A DNA stretch of 64,000 nucleotides from the NCBI RefSeq assembly GCF_009296315.1, contig NZ_WHLY01000002.1, forward strand, positions 2,772,501 through 2,836,500, written 5' to 3'. The notes beneath the pieces were generated by a model that saw only the letters and a list, made by a program, of their open reading frames with translations, searched no databases and was not told where the DNA came from. The position numbers and the translations under genes are program-made. Shown in pieces: positions 17,693-26,224 of this stretch (the first letter of the stretch is position 1; each line of letters starts with the position of its first letter). The DNA comes from Salmonirosea aquatica. GTDB taxonomy: Bacteria; Bacteroidota; Bacteroidia; Cytophagales; Spirosomataceae.

Positions 17693-19417
17693 ATGAAAAA
17701 GATATTCATCATTATTTTAGCCATCGGCCTGGTATCCTGCGATCTGGACCGCTATCCGCTGGATGCTATTTCGCCCGAAACGTTTTTCAAGACGGAGAAT
17801 GACCTACTGCTGTATACCAACTCATTCTATAATATGTTGCCGTCGGCCGAAGATGTCTACAACGAAGACGCCGACAATGTGGTGAAAAACAGCCTGCGGG
17901 AGGAAATTCAGGGTACGCGTGTGGTACCTACCTCGGGCGGCGGCTGGAGCTGGTCCGAACTCCGCAACATCAACTACTTCCTGGCCAATTCGGGAAAGTG
18001 TCCTGATAAAAATGCCGTAAAAAGGTACAATGGCCTCGCCCGCTTTTTCCGCGCCTATTTCTATTTTGAAAAAGTAAGGCGTTTCGGCGATGTACCCTGG
18101 TACTCTCAGCCGCTCGAATCCACGGATCAGGAATTGCTCACGGCTCCGCGTGACCCCCGCACGATGATCATGGATTCGGTGATGGCCGACATCGACAATG
18201 CCATTGCGAGCTTACCCGCTACCCGGCAGGTCAATACCGTCACTAAATGGACCGCCCTAGCGTTGAAGTCGCGGCTGGCGCTCTACGAAGGTACCTTCCG
18301 TAAGTACCATACCGAATTCAACCTACCCAATGCCGACAAATTTCTGGACGCCGCCATCGCCGCTTCCGACGAGTTGATGAAAAACAGCGGCTACCGGATT
18401 TATACGGCTACGCCCGCCACGGCTTACCAGAAACTCTTTTCCTCGGACAATGCCATACCCGATGAGGTGATCCTGGCGCGCGATTTCAGTGACGAGCTGC
18501 AGGTGTACCACAACCTTAACTACTACACCATGACGGCTTCGTACGGCAAACCGGGCCTGAACAAATCATTGGTGAACAGCTACCTGATGGCCGATGGTAC
18601 CCGCTTTACCGACCGGCCGGGCTACGACACGCTGCAATTCTACTCGGAAGTCCAGAACCGTGATCCGCGCCTGAAGCAGACCATCCGCACGCCCGGCTAC
18701 ACCCGAATTGGCGACACGAATACACTGGTTCCTGAATTCGGCGCTACGGTCACGGGCTACCAGCTGATCAAGTTCGTGTCGGAGCCCAAGTGGGATACTT
18801 ATAACAAGGACATTACGGATATGCCCATTTTCCGCTACGCCGAAGTACTGCTCAATTACGCCGAGGCTAAGGCCGAGCGGGGTACCCTCACGCAAGCCGA
18901 TCTGGATCGGTCGATTACGCCCATCCGCGCGCGGGTAGGTATGCCGCCCCTGGACATGGACAAGGCCAACGCCAATCCCGATCCGTACCTGGCTAATCAG
19001 TACACGCACATTTCGGGCAGTAATACTGGAGTGATTCTGGAGATTCGCCGGGAGCGGAGGATCGAGCTGGTGATGGAAAACTTCCTCCGCTGGGATGACA
19101 TTATCCGCTGGAAGGAAGGGCAGTTGCTAACCCGTCAGTTCAAGGGAATGTACTTTCCCGGCACGGGCAGCTACGATCTGGACCGCAACGGTACGGTGGA
19201 TCTGGTGATTTATGAAGGTACCAAGCCGAATATCAAGGGCGCCCAACTTTTGAAACTCGGTAGCGAGATTATCCTGGAAAATGGCGCGCAAGGCGGCAAT
19301 ATCGTAGTCAACGGCCATATCAACAAGAAGTTCAACGAAGCCCGCGACTACCTGTACCCCATTCCAAAGCAGGAAATGCTACTAAATCCTAACCTTACCC
19401 AGAATCCGAATTGGTAA
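17693..19417 (+). CDS. SusD/RagB nutrient-binding lipoprotein
   Basis: SusD-like proteins cap the SusC barrel at the cell surface and catch the ligand. The 574-residue product begins with a lipoprotein signal (IIILAIGLVSC, Cys16 lipidated). The mature N-terminus has the family pattern LDRYPLDAISPETFFKTENDLLLYTNSFYNML, and the TPR-like FRAYFYFEKVRRFGDVPW block is near residue 115. The C-terminal hallmark (PIFRYAEVLLNYAEAKAE, then RRERRIELVMENFLRWDDIIRWKEG, then YPIPKQEMLLNPNLTQNPNW) is complete. It pairs with the SusC gene upstream and is followed after 10 bp by a metallophosphoesterase gene. Confidence 0.96.
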   Translation: MKKIFIIILAIGLVSCDLDRYPLDAISPETFFKTENDLLLYTNSFYNMLPSAEDVYNEDADNVVKNSLREEIQGTRVVPTSGGGWSWSELRNINYFLANSGKCPDKNAVKRYNGLARFFRAYFYFEKVRRFGDVPWYSQPLESTDQELLTAPRDPRTMIMDSVMADIDNAIASLPATRQVNTVTKWTALALKSRLALYEGTFRKYHTEFNLPNADKFLDAAIAASDELMKNSGYRIYTATPATAYQKLFSSDNAIPDEVILARDFSDELQVYHNLNYYTMTASYGKPGLNKSLVNSYLMADGTRFTDRPGYDTLQFYSEVQNRDPRLKQTIRTPGYTRIGDTNTLVPEFGATVTGYQLIKFVSEPKWDTYNKDITDMPIFRYAEVLLNYAEAKAERGTLTQADLDRSITPIRARVGMPPLDMDKANANPDPYLANQYTHISGSNTGVILEIRRERRIELVMENFLRWDDIIRWKEGQLLTRQFKGMYFPGTGSYDLDRNGTVDLVIYEGTKPNIKGAQLLKLGSEIILENGAQGGNIVVNGHINKKFNEARDYLYPIPKQEMLLNPNLTQNPNW

Positions 19418-19427
19418 ACCCATTCCT

Positions 19428-20645
19428 ATGAATACAGACAGACGATCTTTTCTTGAAAAAATGTCGGCGCTGGGAGCCCTGAGCCTGCTCCCGGCCACGG
19501 TGATGGCCGGGGTACCTGCCGCCGAAAACCACGAATTCGTGGTGCAGCCCTATTTGCAGAATTTGAGCAGCCGCGAGGTGACCATCATGTGGATCACCAG
19601 CCGCAACTGTTTCAGCTGGGTGGAGTACGGCGACGGAAATTACACCAGCAAGCGCGCTTTTGCCTACAACAACGGACTGATCGAGGCCAACAACCGCGTC
19701 AACAAGATCACGCTGGAAAATCTCAAGCCCGGTACTACCCACAAGTATAAGATCGTTTCGACCGAAATCACAGGATTCAAGAATTCTACGGTACAGTTTG
19801 GCGAAACCATCTCGGGCCCGCTGCTGACATTCACAACGCCGGCCGAAAACGAAGAAGAAATCAAAGTGGTTATTTTCAACGATATCCACGATCGCCCCCA
19901 GATCATCCCACAGTTGCTGTATCGCCACGGCTACACCGGCAATGAGAAGGACTACGATTTTGTCGTGTTCAACGGTGACTGCTTCGACTGGGTGAGCAGC
20001 GAGCAGCAGATGGTCGATCACCTGCTCAAACCCTGCGTGGATATTTTTGGCAGCGAGATACCCTTCCTGCTTACCCAGGGTAATCACGAGTGCCGGGGGG
20101 GCTTTTCGCGGCACATTCCGGCCTACTACGCTTATCCTGACGATAAATTCTATTTTTCCTTCGTTCGGGGCCCGATTCACTTCCTCGTGCTGGACTCGGG
20201 CGAGGACAAAACCGACGACAGCGTAGAATACGGCGGACTGGCGGCCTTCGATCGCTACCGTGAGAAACAGGCTAAGTGGCTGGCGAAAGAAATTGAAAGT
20301 GAGGCATTCAAAAAGGCACCTTTCAGGGTGCTTTTAATTCATATTTCGCCCTACCACTCCGGCGATTGGCATGGTACCCTGCACTGTCGCGAGGTTTTCG
20401 GGCCTATCCTGAATAAGGCGGGTATCGACCTGCAACTCTCGGGCCACACTCACCGCTACATGACCCACGAAGCCGATAAGGATCATAACTACCCGATCGT
20501 GATCGGCGGTGGCCCGCTCGAGGGCAAGCGTACCCTGATGAAGCTGCACGCCAACCAGAAGGAACTGAACCTGAAAATGATCCGCGACGACGGCGAACTG
20601 GTCGGTAAATTCACTATCCCCCGCAAAAACCGCTCGAAGGCCTGA
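19428..20645 (+). CDS. purple-acid-phosphatase-like metallophosphoesterase
   Basis: The 405-residue protein is a two-metal phosphoesterase exported to the periplasm or surface. The N-terminus MNTDRRSFLEKMSALGALSLLP carries an RR motif and looks like a Tat signal. An FN3-like domain as in purple acid phosphatases follows (about 35-140). The catalytic domain has all metal-binding motifs: FNDIHD, NGDCFDW, TQGNHECRG, LLIHISPYH and SGHTHRY. It starts 10 bp after susD and shares one base with the next gene (TGATG), so it belongs to the SusC/SusD operon. This supports a phosphoester or phosphodiester as the imported substrate; the exact one is unknown. Confidence 0.92.
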   Translation: MNTDRRSFLEKMSALGALSLLPATVMAGVPAAENHEFVVQPYLQNLSSREVTIMWITSRNCFSWVEYGDGNYTSKRAFAYNNGLIEANNRVNKITLENLKPGTTHKYKIVSTEITGFKNSTVQFGETISGPLLTFTTPAENEEEIKVVIFNDIHDRPQIIPQLLYRHGYTGNEKDYDFVVFNGDCFDWVSSEQQMVDHLLKPCVDIFGSEIPFLLTQGNHECRGGFSRHIPAYYAYPDDKFYFSFVRGPIHFLVLDSGEDKTDDSVEYGGLAAFDRYREKQAKWLAKEIESEAFKKAPFRVLLIHISPYHSGDWHGTLHCREVFGPILNKAGIDLQLSGHTHRYMTHEADKDHNYPIVIGGGPLEGKRTLMKLHANQKELNLKMIRDDGELVGKFTIPRKNRSKA

Positions 20646-21469
20646 TGAAAATGATTCTAGTTAAAAGGTACCTGTGGCAGCTAACCTACGGACTGAGCCT
20701 GATTGCCTTATTGGGAAGCTGCGCCAGGAGCGTCAATCCGTCCGGAAAGGGTACCCTGCGGGTCATGACCTACAACATTCATCATGCGAATCCACCTTCC
20801 GAGACGGTAAAAATCGACGTAGAAGCGATTGCGCGGGTCATCAATCAGCAAAAACCGGATCTGGTGGCGTTACAGGAAGTCGATGTCCATACCGAACGCT
20901 CCGGAAAAGGACTGGATCAGGCCCGCGAGTTGGCCCGGCTCACCGGTATGAAATCCTTTTTCATGAAAGCGCTCGACTACCAGGGCGGTGCGTACGGTAT
21001 TGCGGTACTTTCCAAGTACCCCATTGTGGATTCGGCGGGGTACCTGCTCCCACGCAACCCCACGCTGGGTGGGGAAGATCGGGCCGTGGCCGCGATTACC
21101 GTCCAGTTACCAGGTAAAAAGCAAGTTATTTTTGCTAGCACGCATCTGGATTTGAAAGAAGAAAACCGTCTGTCGCAGGCGCAGGCACTAATCGGTCATT
21201 TTCAGGATTCCGACCTACCCATGATTCTGGGTGGCGATTTCAACGCCCTGGCTAGTAGCCCGGTCATCGATTTGTTCGACCAGCACTTCACCAGAACCTG
21301 CCGCGACGACTGCGCCCCCACGATTCCAGTCAAGAATCCTAACCGGACGATCGACTTTATCATGTTCAAGCCTCAGGCGAGTGTCAAGGTACTTTCGATG
21401 CGGGTTATTGATGAGCAATACGCCTCGGACCACCTGCCCGTGGTGGCGGAGTTGGAAATTGTGAAGTAA
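20645..21469 (+). CDS. endonuclease/exonuclease/phosphatase-family lipoprotein
   Basis: The 274-residue lipoprotein (signal ending LIALLGSC, Cys26 lipidated) has the EEP fold shared by DNase I, sphingomyelinases and inositol-polyphosphate phosphatases. Motifs in order: RVMTYNIHHAN, LVALQEVDVHTERSG (catalytic Glu), FASTHLDL, ILGGDFNAL (Asp-Asn) and YASDHLPVVAELEI (Asp-His pair). The ATG overlaps the preceding stop by one base, so it is translationally coupled. It could act as a phosphodiesterase working with the preceding metallophosphoesterase. A very strong hairpin closes the operon behind it. Confidence 0.92.
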   Translation: MKMILVKRYLWQLTYGLSLIALLGSCARSVNPSGKGTLRVMTYNIHHANPPSETVKIDVEAIARVINQQKPDLVALQEVDVHTERSGKGLDQARELARLTGMKSFFMKALDYQGGAYGIAVLSKYPIVDSAGYLLPRNPTLGGEDRAVAAITVQLPGKKQVIFASTHLDLKEENRLSQAQALIGHFQDSDLPMILGGDFNALASSPVIDLFDQHFTRTCRDDCAPTIPVKNPNRTIDFIMFKPQASVKVLSMRVIDEQYASDHLPVVAELEIVK

Positions 21470-21500
21470 GGGTACCTTGGAATTTGAAGACTGAGCCTAA

Positions 21501-21574
21501 AAAATCAAAAATAACAGAATCCCCGGTAGTCTGGCCTTGGCCAAACCACCGGGGATTCTGTTATTTTTGATTTT
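21501..21574. terminator. long bidirectional terminator
   Basis: A perfect 27-bp inverted repeat (21501-21527 and 21548-21574) with a further short TGGCC/GGCCA stem in the loop lies between two converging operons. A-rich and T-rich ends on both sides make it usable in both directions: for the SusC/SusD operon on the plus strand and the cytochrome/DUF1553 gene on the minus strand. Confidence 0.92.
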
Positions 21575-21625
21575 CTTCACTGCCCTCACAAACAGCTCCC
21601 GCATTTAAATCAGACAAGGTACCCC

Positions 21626-24379
21626 TCACTCCTTCACCAGCACCTGATCCATATTCAGCAGCACGTTGGCAGCCACTGCCAGGGCGGCGCGTTGGGGGGT
21701 GGGGCGGTTGCCGTAGTGAAGCAGGCTATCGGCCTGAGCCGGGGCGTGCCGGTAGGTAGTCAAGGCTTGGTGATAAGTTTTCAAAAGTACCCGCAGATTT
21801 TGCGGACCTATGGCTTTGTGGGTGAGAAGGAGGTACCCTGCGGCCAGTTGTTGGCTAGGCGTGCGGCCCCGCTGCTGCATGGTCAAGGCCAGCTGTTCAG
21901 CCGCTTCCAGATACACCGGATCATTGAGCGTGACCAACGCTTGCAGGGGCGTATTGGTAATCAATCGGCGCGACTGGCAGAACTCCCGGCTCGGGGCATC
22001 GAACGTAATCATGGAGGGGTAGGGGGCCGTTCGTTTCCAGTACGTGTAAAGGCTACGGCGATAGCGGTTTTCGCCTTCGCTCGTGACCCACTTGTCCCCG
22101 TTGTAGGGCGACTGCCAAATGCCTTCGGGCTGCGGCGGCATTACACTGGGACCGTACATTTTGGTGGAAAGCAGGCCTACACTGGCTAGCGCCTGATCCC
22201 GTACCTGCTCGGCGCTCAGCCGCACCCGCGGTCCCCGGGATAGCCATTCGTTATGCGGATCCCGGTCCTGCCTGGCCGGATCGGACTGGGAGCTTTGCTG
22301 GTAGGTGGCCGATAGGACGATCCTTTTCAGGAGTTTTTTGACGCTCCACTGATCTTCTTCCATAAAACGCACCGCCAGCCAGTCGAGCAGTTCGCGGTGG
22401 GTAGGTTCGCTACCTTGTGAGCCAAAGTCTTCGACGGTCTCCACAATGCCCCGCCCGAACAGTTGTTCCCAAAACCGGTTGACGATGACGCGCGCCGTCA
22501 GCGGATTTTCGCGGTCGACGATCCAACGGGCCAGTCCCAGGCGGTTGCGGGGAAATCCGGCGGGCATCGATGGCATTAGTTCGGGTACCCCTGGCTGCAC
22601 TTGCGCACCCTTGACCAGCCAGTTGCCCCGCTCGAAGACGTGGGTTTTCCGGGCAAAATCGCCGGTACCTTCCCACAGGATCGGCATTCCGTCGGTAGGA
22701 CGGGTGATTACGGTGGCGTAGTCGGCTAACCGCTCGGCGTAGCCCGGCTGATCGCGGCCCGGCAGGGCTTTCTGGAAAGCTACCCAGGCAATACGCACCC
22801 ATTCATTGGGCGATTTGGGGCTGTCCAACGAAAGAAAAATAGGGTGCTTGCCCGTGGTTTTGGTAATAGGCGCAATGAGTACGGTATCACTGACGGGTAC
22901 CTTGATTCGGGAAAGTACGGGACCGGCTAAACTGTCGAGGTGGAAAGTCAGCACCGCGTTTTCGGCCTTGGTGGTGAAATTGATGAGCAGATTTTCAGCC
23001 CCCGTCAGGTCCACTGGTGGAATCCGGGCGTTGCCGTGGCCCTTTACGGCGTAGTAGGAAATCAATATGAAGGTCGATTCATCACCGGGTACGAACTGGT
23101 GCGAATTGATTTTGGGCTCCATGATTTTCATGAACCGCGTGAGCTCATCGACCTGTGCCGGATTATATTGCTGCGTCCATTCCCGCACCCGTTCCAGGCG
23201 GGCGGAATCTTCGCCCGAATAAAATTGCAGCTTGGGCCATTCGTCCCATACGTCTTCGTCGCGGGTGTTGTTGAAGAAGGCCAGGTACCGATAGTAGTCC
23301 TTGTGCGGAATGGGGTCGTAGGGGTGGCTATGGCACTGAATGCAGCCAAAAGTGGTACCCTGCCATACTTCCCAGGTCGTATTGACGCGGTCGATGAGGG
23401 CGGCGTTGCGGAATTCCTCGTCGTCGGTACCACCTTCGTTGTTGGTCATGGTGTTGCGATGGAAGCCCGTGGCGATCAGGTTTTCTTCGGCGGGCAATCC
23501 GTCTTTCTGCCGGGGTAGTAGGTCGCCCGCCAGTTGCTCGATCGTGAACTGGTCGAAGGGTTTGTCCTCGTTAAAAGACCGGATGACATAGTCGCGGTAG
23601 CGCCAGATCGATCGGCTGCCGTCACTTTCGTACCCTTTGGTATCGGCGTAGCGGGCCAAATCCATCCACATGGCGGTCCAGCGCTCACCGTAGCCGGGCG
23701 ATTGGAGTAGCCGATCCACCACTTTCTCGTAGGCACCGGGCGAATTGTCTTTTTCGAAAGCCCGCACTTCCTGCTCCGTGGGCGGCAGGCCGGTCAGGTC
23801 CAGGCTCACGCGGCGAATCAGGGTACCTTTGTCTACTTTTGGGGAAGGAGAGAGGCCGTGTTCCCGCATTTTTTGCAAAACAAACGGATCGATTTCATTT
23901 TGAACCCAGCTCATCTCGTCCGTATTCAGCAAGCCATACAGATTCCCGAACGAGCGCAGCGAAGGTACCTCCGGTTTTTCAATTCGGCGGTACGACCAGT
24001 GCTTCTCCCACGTGGCACCCTGATTGATCCAGTTTTTCAGCGTAGCGATTTCATCTTTGGATAAAGGTACCCCCTTCCGGGGCATCCGCTCGTCGGGATC
24101 GTGACTCTGAATGCGTCGGATCATCTCGCTGGCGTCGGCGTCGCCCCGCACGACGGGTACCTTGCCTGATTTGCCGGGCTTCAGCATTTCTTCTTCAAAG
24201 AGAAAACTGACGTTGCCCGCTTTCTTCACCCCACCATGGCAGCCCATGCAGTGCTTGTTCAGGATGGGCTTGACATCAGCATTATAGTCGACCCGCTGGT
24301 GCCCGAACCAGTTGATTCCCAGCCAGGTCGATAGTGACGTGAGCAGGATTCCAGAACCGATGAGTAGACTGTTTTTCAT
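21626..24379 (-). CDS. cytochrome c / DUF1549 / DUF1553 protein
   Basis: The 917-residue protein has the three-part layout known from planctomycetes and Bacteroidota: a planctomycete-type cytochrome c domain (PSCyt1) with the haem motif CMGCH at 44-48, a DUF1549 domain (about 165-385) with the typical GCIQCHSHPYDPIPHKDYY stretch, and a C-terminal DUF1553 domain (NRFWEQLFGRGIVETVEDFGSQG...). It starts with a membrane anchor or signal, so it works outside the inner membrane. Its function is unknown. In most genomes it pairs with a DUF1501 gene; here the upstream neighbour, 56 bp away, is a GMC oxidoreductase instead. It is the last gene before the large terminator. Confidence 0.92.
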   Translation of the reverse strand: MKNSLLIGSGILLTSLSTWLGINWFGHQRVDYNADVKPILNKHCMGCHGGVKKAGNVSFLFEEEMLKPGKSGKVPVVRGDADASEMIRRIQSHDPDERMPRKGVPLSKDEIATLKNWINQGATWEKHWSYRRIEKPEVPSLRSFGNLYGLLNTDEMSWVQNEIDPFVLQKMREHGLSPSPKVDKGTLIRRVSLDLTGLPPTEQEVRAFEKDNSPGAYEKVVDRLLQSPGYGERWTAMWMDLARYADTKGYESDGSRSIWRYRDYVIRSFNEDKPFDQFTIEQLAGDLLPRQKDGLPAEENLIATGFHRNTMTNNEGGTDDEEFRNAALIDRVNTTWEVWQGTTFGCIQCHSHPYDPIPHKDYYRYLAFFNNTRDEDVWDEWPKLQFYSGEDSARLERVREWTQQYNPAQVDELTRFMKIMEPKINSHQFVPGDESTFILISYYAVKGHGNARIPPVDLTGAENLLINFTTKAENAVLTFHLDSLAGPVLSRIKVPVSDTVLIAPITKTTGKHPIFLSLDSPKSPNEWVRIAWVAFQKALPGRDQPGYAERLADYATVITRPTDGMPILWEGTGDFARKTHVFERGNWLVKGAQVQPGVPELMPSMPAGFPRNRLGLARWIVDRENPLTARVIVNRFWEQLFGRGIVETVEDFGSQGSEPTHRELLDWLAVRFMEEDQWSVKKLLKRIVLSATYQQSSQSDPARQDRDPHNEWLSRGPRVRLSAEQVRDQALASVGLLSTKMYGPSVMPPQPEGIWQSPYNGDKWVTSEGENRYRRSLYTYWKRTAPYPSMITFDAPSREFCQSRRLITNTPLQALVTLNDPVYLEAAEQLALTMQQRGRTPSQQLAAGYLLLTHKAIGPQNLRVLLKTYHQALTTYRHAPAQADSLLHYGNRPTPQRAALAVAANVLLNMDQVLVKE

Positions 24380-24435
24380 AGAAAAATACCGAGTCGTTCA
24401 AAAGCGGGTTAAGTCTTTACCTTACTATTACTACG

Positions 24436-26160
24436 TCACAGATTTCCTTTTTTCATCTCGGCTACTGCGTGGGTAGCTGCCCGGGCGGTGAGGGCCATAT
24501 ACAGGATCGAGGGGCTCTGGTTTCCGGTACTGGTCATGCAGGCCCCGTCGGTCACGAACACGTTCTTTACGGTATGCAGCTGATTCCATTCGTTCAGCAG
24601 TGAGGTTTTCGGATTGCGACCCATCCGTACGCCGCCCATTTCATGGATGTCGAGACCGGGCGCCTGATGGCTGTCGTGCTGCCGGATGTCCCGCGCTCCC
24701 GCTTTTTCCAGCATTTCGGTGCTTTGCGTCAGGAAGTCTTTGATCATTTTTTCATCATTCTCATCGTAACCTACCGAAGTGACCAGCAACGGAATTCCCC
24801 ACGGATCGGTTTCCGTTTTGCTCAGGCGTACCTCATTGCTGGCTTTAGGAATGGTTTCACCCTGCATGTACATGTAGGTCCGCCACGGGCCGGGATGAGA
24901 TTGGGATTCCTTGAACGCCGCGCCGAAGGAGGGTACCTTGCCGTCGGCCGCACCCCGTGTGCGGTACGCTCCCAGAAAAGTGGTGAAGCCGCCCAGATAA
25001 TCCGTATCCTGCCGGTGCAGGTTGCGGTAATTGACCAGAATGGGCTCGGTAGGATTACGGCCGAAATAATATTTATCCTCGAAACCGTCCATGGCGGCGC
25101 TCACAGAGGCCCGGTAGTTATGAAAGGCAATGTATTTGCCCAGCAGGCCATTGTCGTTGCCGAGTCCTTCGGGAAACCGCGACGACTTCGAGTTGAGCAG
25201 AATCAGGTTGCTATTCAGGGCGGAGGCATTCAGGAAAATAATCCGGGCGAAGTAGTCGATGGTTTCCTGCGTGTTGGTGTCGATCACGCGTACCCCCACC
25301 GCCTTGCCTTTTTGCTCGTCGTAGATAATGGAATGGACCACCGAAAAGGGTCGGATGGTAAGGTTGCCCGTAGCCTGCGCCCAGGGTAGGGTAGAGGAAA
25401 CCGAACTGAAATACCCCCCGTACGGACAGCCCCGCATGCACAGATTCCGCGCCTGACAGCTGGCCCGGCCCTGCTGATGGTGGACGGGCTGGGGTTCGGT
25501 AAGTTGCGCCCAGCGGGCGTGTACCACGTGCCGGTCCTGGTAGTGGCTTTTGAGTTTTTGCTGAATGTGCGCTTCCACACAATTCAGGTCGAAAGGTTTC
25601 ATGAATTCCCCGTCGGGCATGGCTTCCAGGCCATCTTTCTGTCCGCACACGCCAATGAACTTCTCGACATGCGCGTACCAGGGCGCTACGTCGGCGTAGC
25701 GGATGGGCCAGTCGAGGCCGTAGCCGAAACGGCTGGGGGCGGTGAATTCAAAGTCGCTCCAGCGCTGGCAGGCCCGACCCCAGATAATGGATTTACCCCC
25801 CACCTGATAGCCACGTATCCAGTCGAAAGGTTTTTCCTGGACGTAGGGGTGGTCGGCGTCTTTGATAAAAAAATGGGCTGTGTCGGCCCCAAAACCCGCC
25901 GCCCGGCTAATCAGCGGATTCTCTTCCAGATATTCTTTCGGCATTCGGCCCCGGTACTCAAAATCCCAGGGATTCATGGTAGCCGTGGGGTAATCCTTGA
26001 TATGCTCGATGGGGCGGCCGCGTTCCAGCACCAGGGTCTTGACTCCCTGCTCGCAGAGTTCCTTGGCCGCCCAGCCGCCGCTGATGCCCGAACCAATTAC
26101 GATGGCCTCGTAGGTAGTGGTATCGGTCTGCTGGTAGGCACAAACTAATTTATCGCTCAT
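24436..26160 (-). CDS. GMC-family FAD oxidoreductase
   Basis: The 574-residue flavoenzyme belongs to the glucose-methanol-choline family, oxidising an alcohol or sugar hydroxyl. The FAD-binding GSGISGG is at residues 23-29 with the acidic strand end VLERGRP after it. A cysteine motif RNLCMRGCPYGG is typical of the gluconate-dehydrogenase-like branch. The C-terminus HEMGGVRMG...VFVTDGACMTSTGNQSPSILYMALTARAATHA includes the catalytic-region Asn. This branch usually sits beside a small gluconate 2-dehydrogenase subunit 3 gene carrying a Tat signal; none is here. The following gene carries a cytochrome c domain, a possible electron acceptor by inference only. Confidence 0.92.
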   Translation of the reverse strand: MSDKLVCAYQQTDTTTYEAIVIGSGISGGWAAKELCEQGVKTLVLERGRPIEHIKDYPTATMNPWDFEYRGRMPKEYLEENPLISRAAGFGADTAHFFIKDADHPYVQEKPFDWIRGYQVGGKSIIWGRACQRWSDFEFTAPSRFGYGLDWPIRYADVAPWYAHVEKFIGVCGQKDGLEAMPDGEFMKPFDLNCVEAHIQQKLKSHYQDRHVVHARWAQLTEPQPVHHQQGRASCQARNLCMRGCPYGGYFSSVSSTLPWAQATGNLTIRPFSVVHSIIYDEQKGKAVGVRVIDTNTQETIDYFARIIFLNASALNSNLILLNSKSSRFPEGLGNDNGLLGKYIAFHNYRASVSAAMDGFEDKYYFGRNPTEPILVNYRNLHRQDTDYLGGFTTFLGAYRTRGAADGKVPSFGAAFKESQSHPGPWRTYMYMQGETIPKASNEVRLSKTETDPWGIPLLVTSVGYDENDEKMIKDFLTQSTEMLEKAGARDIRQHDSHQAPGLDIHEMGGVRMGRNPKTSLLNEWNQLHTVKNVFVTDGACMTSTGNQSPSILYMALTARAATHAVAEMKKGNL

Positions 26161-26224
26161 AATCTGTATGTTGTATAAAGAAGTAACGCCGCTATACGTA
26201 CCCAGGTATATGGAGTCTGTCGGT

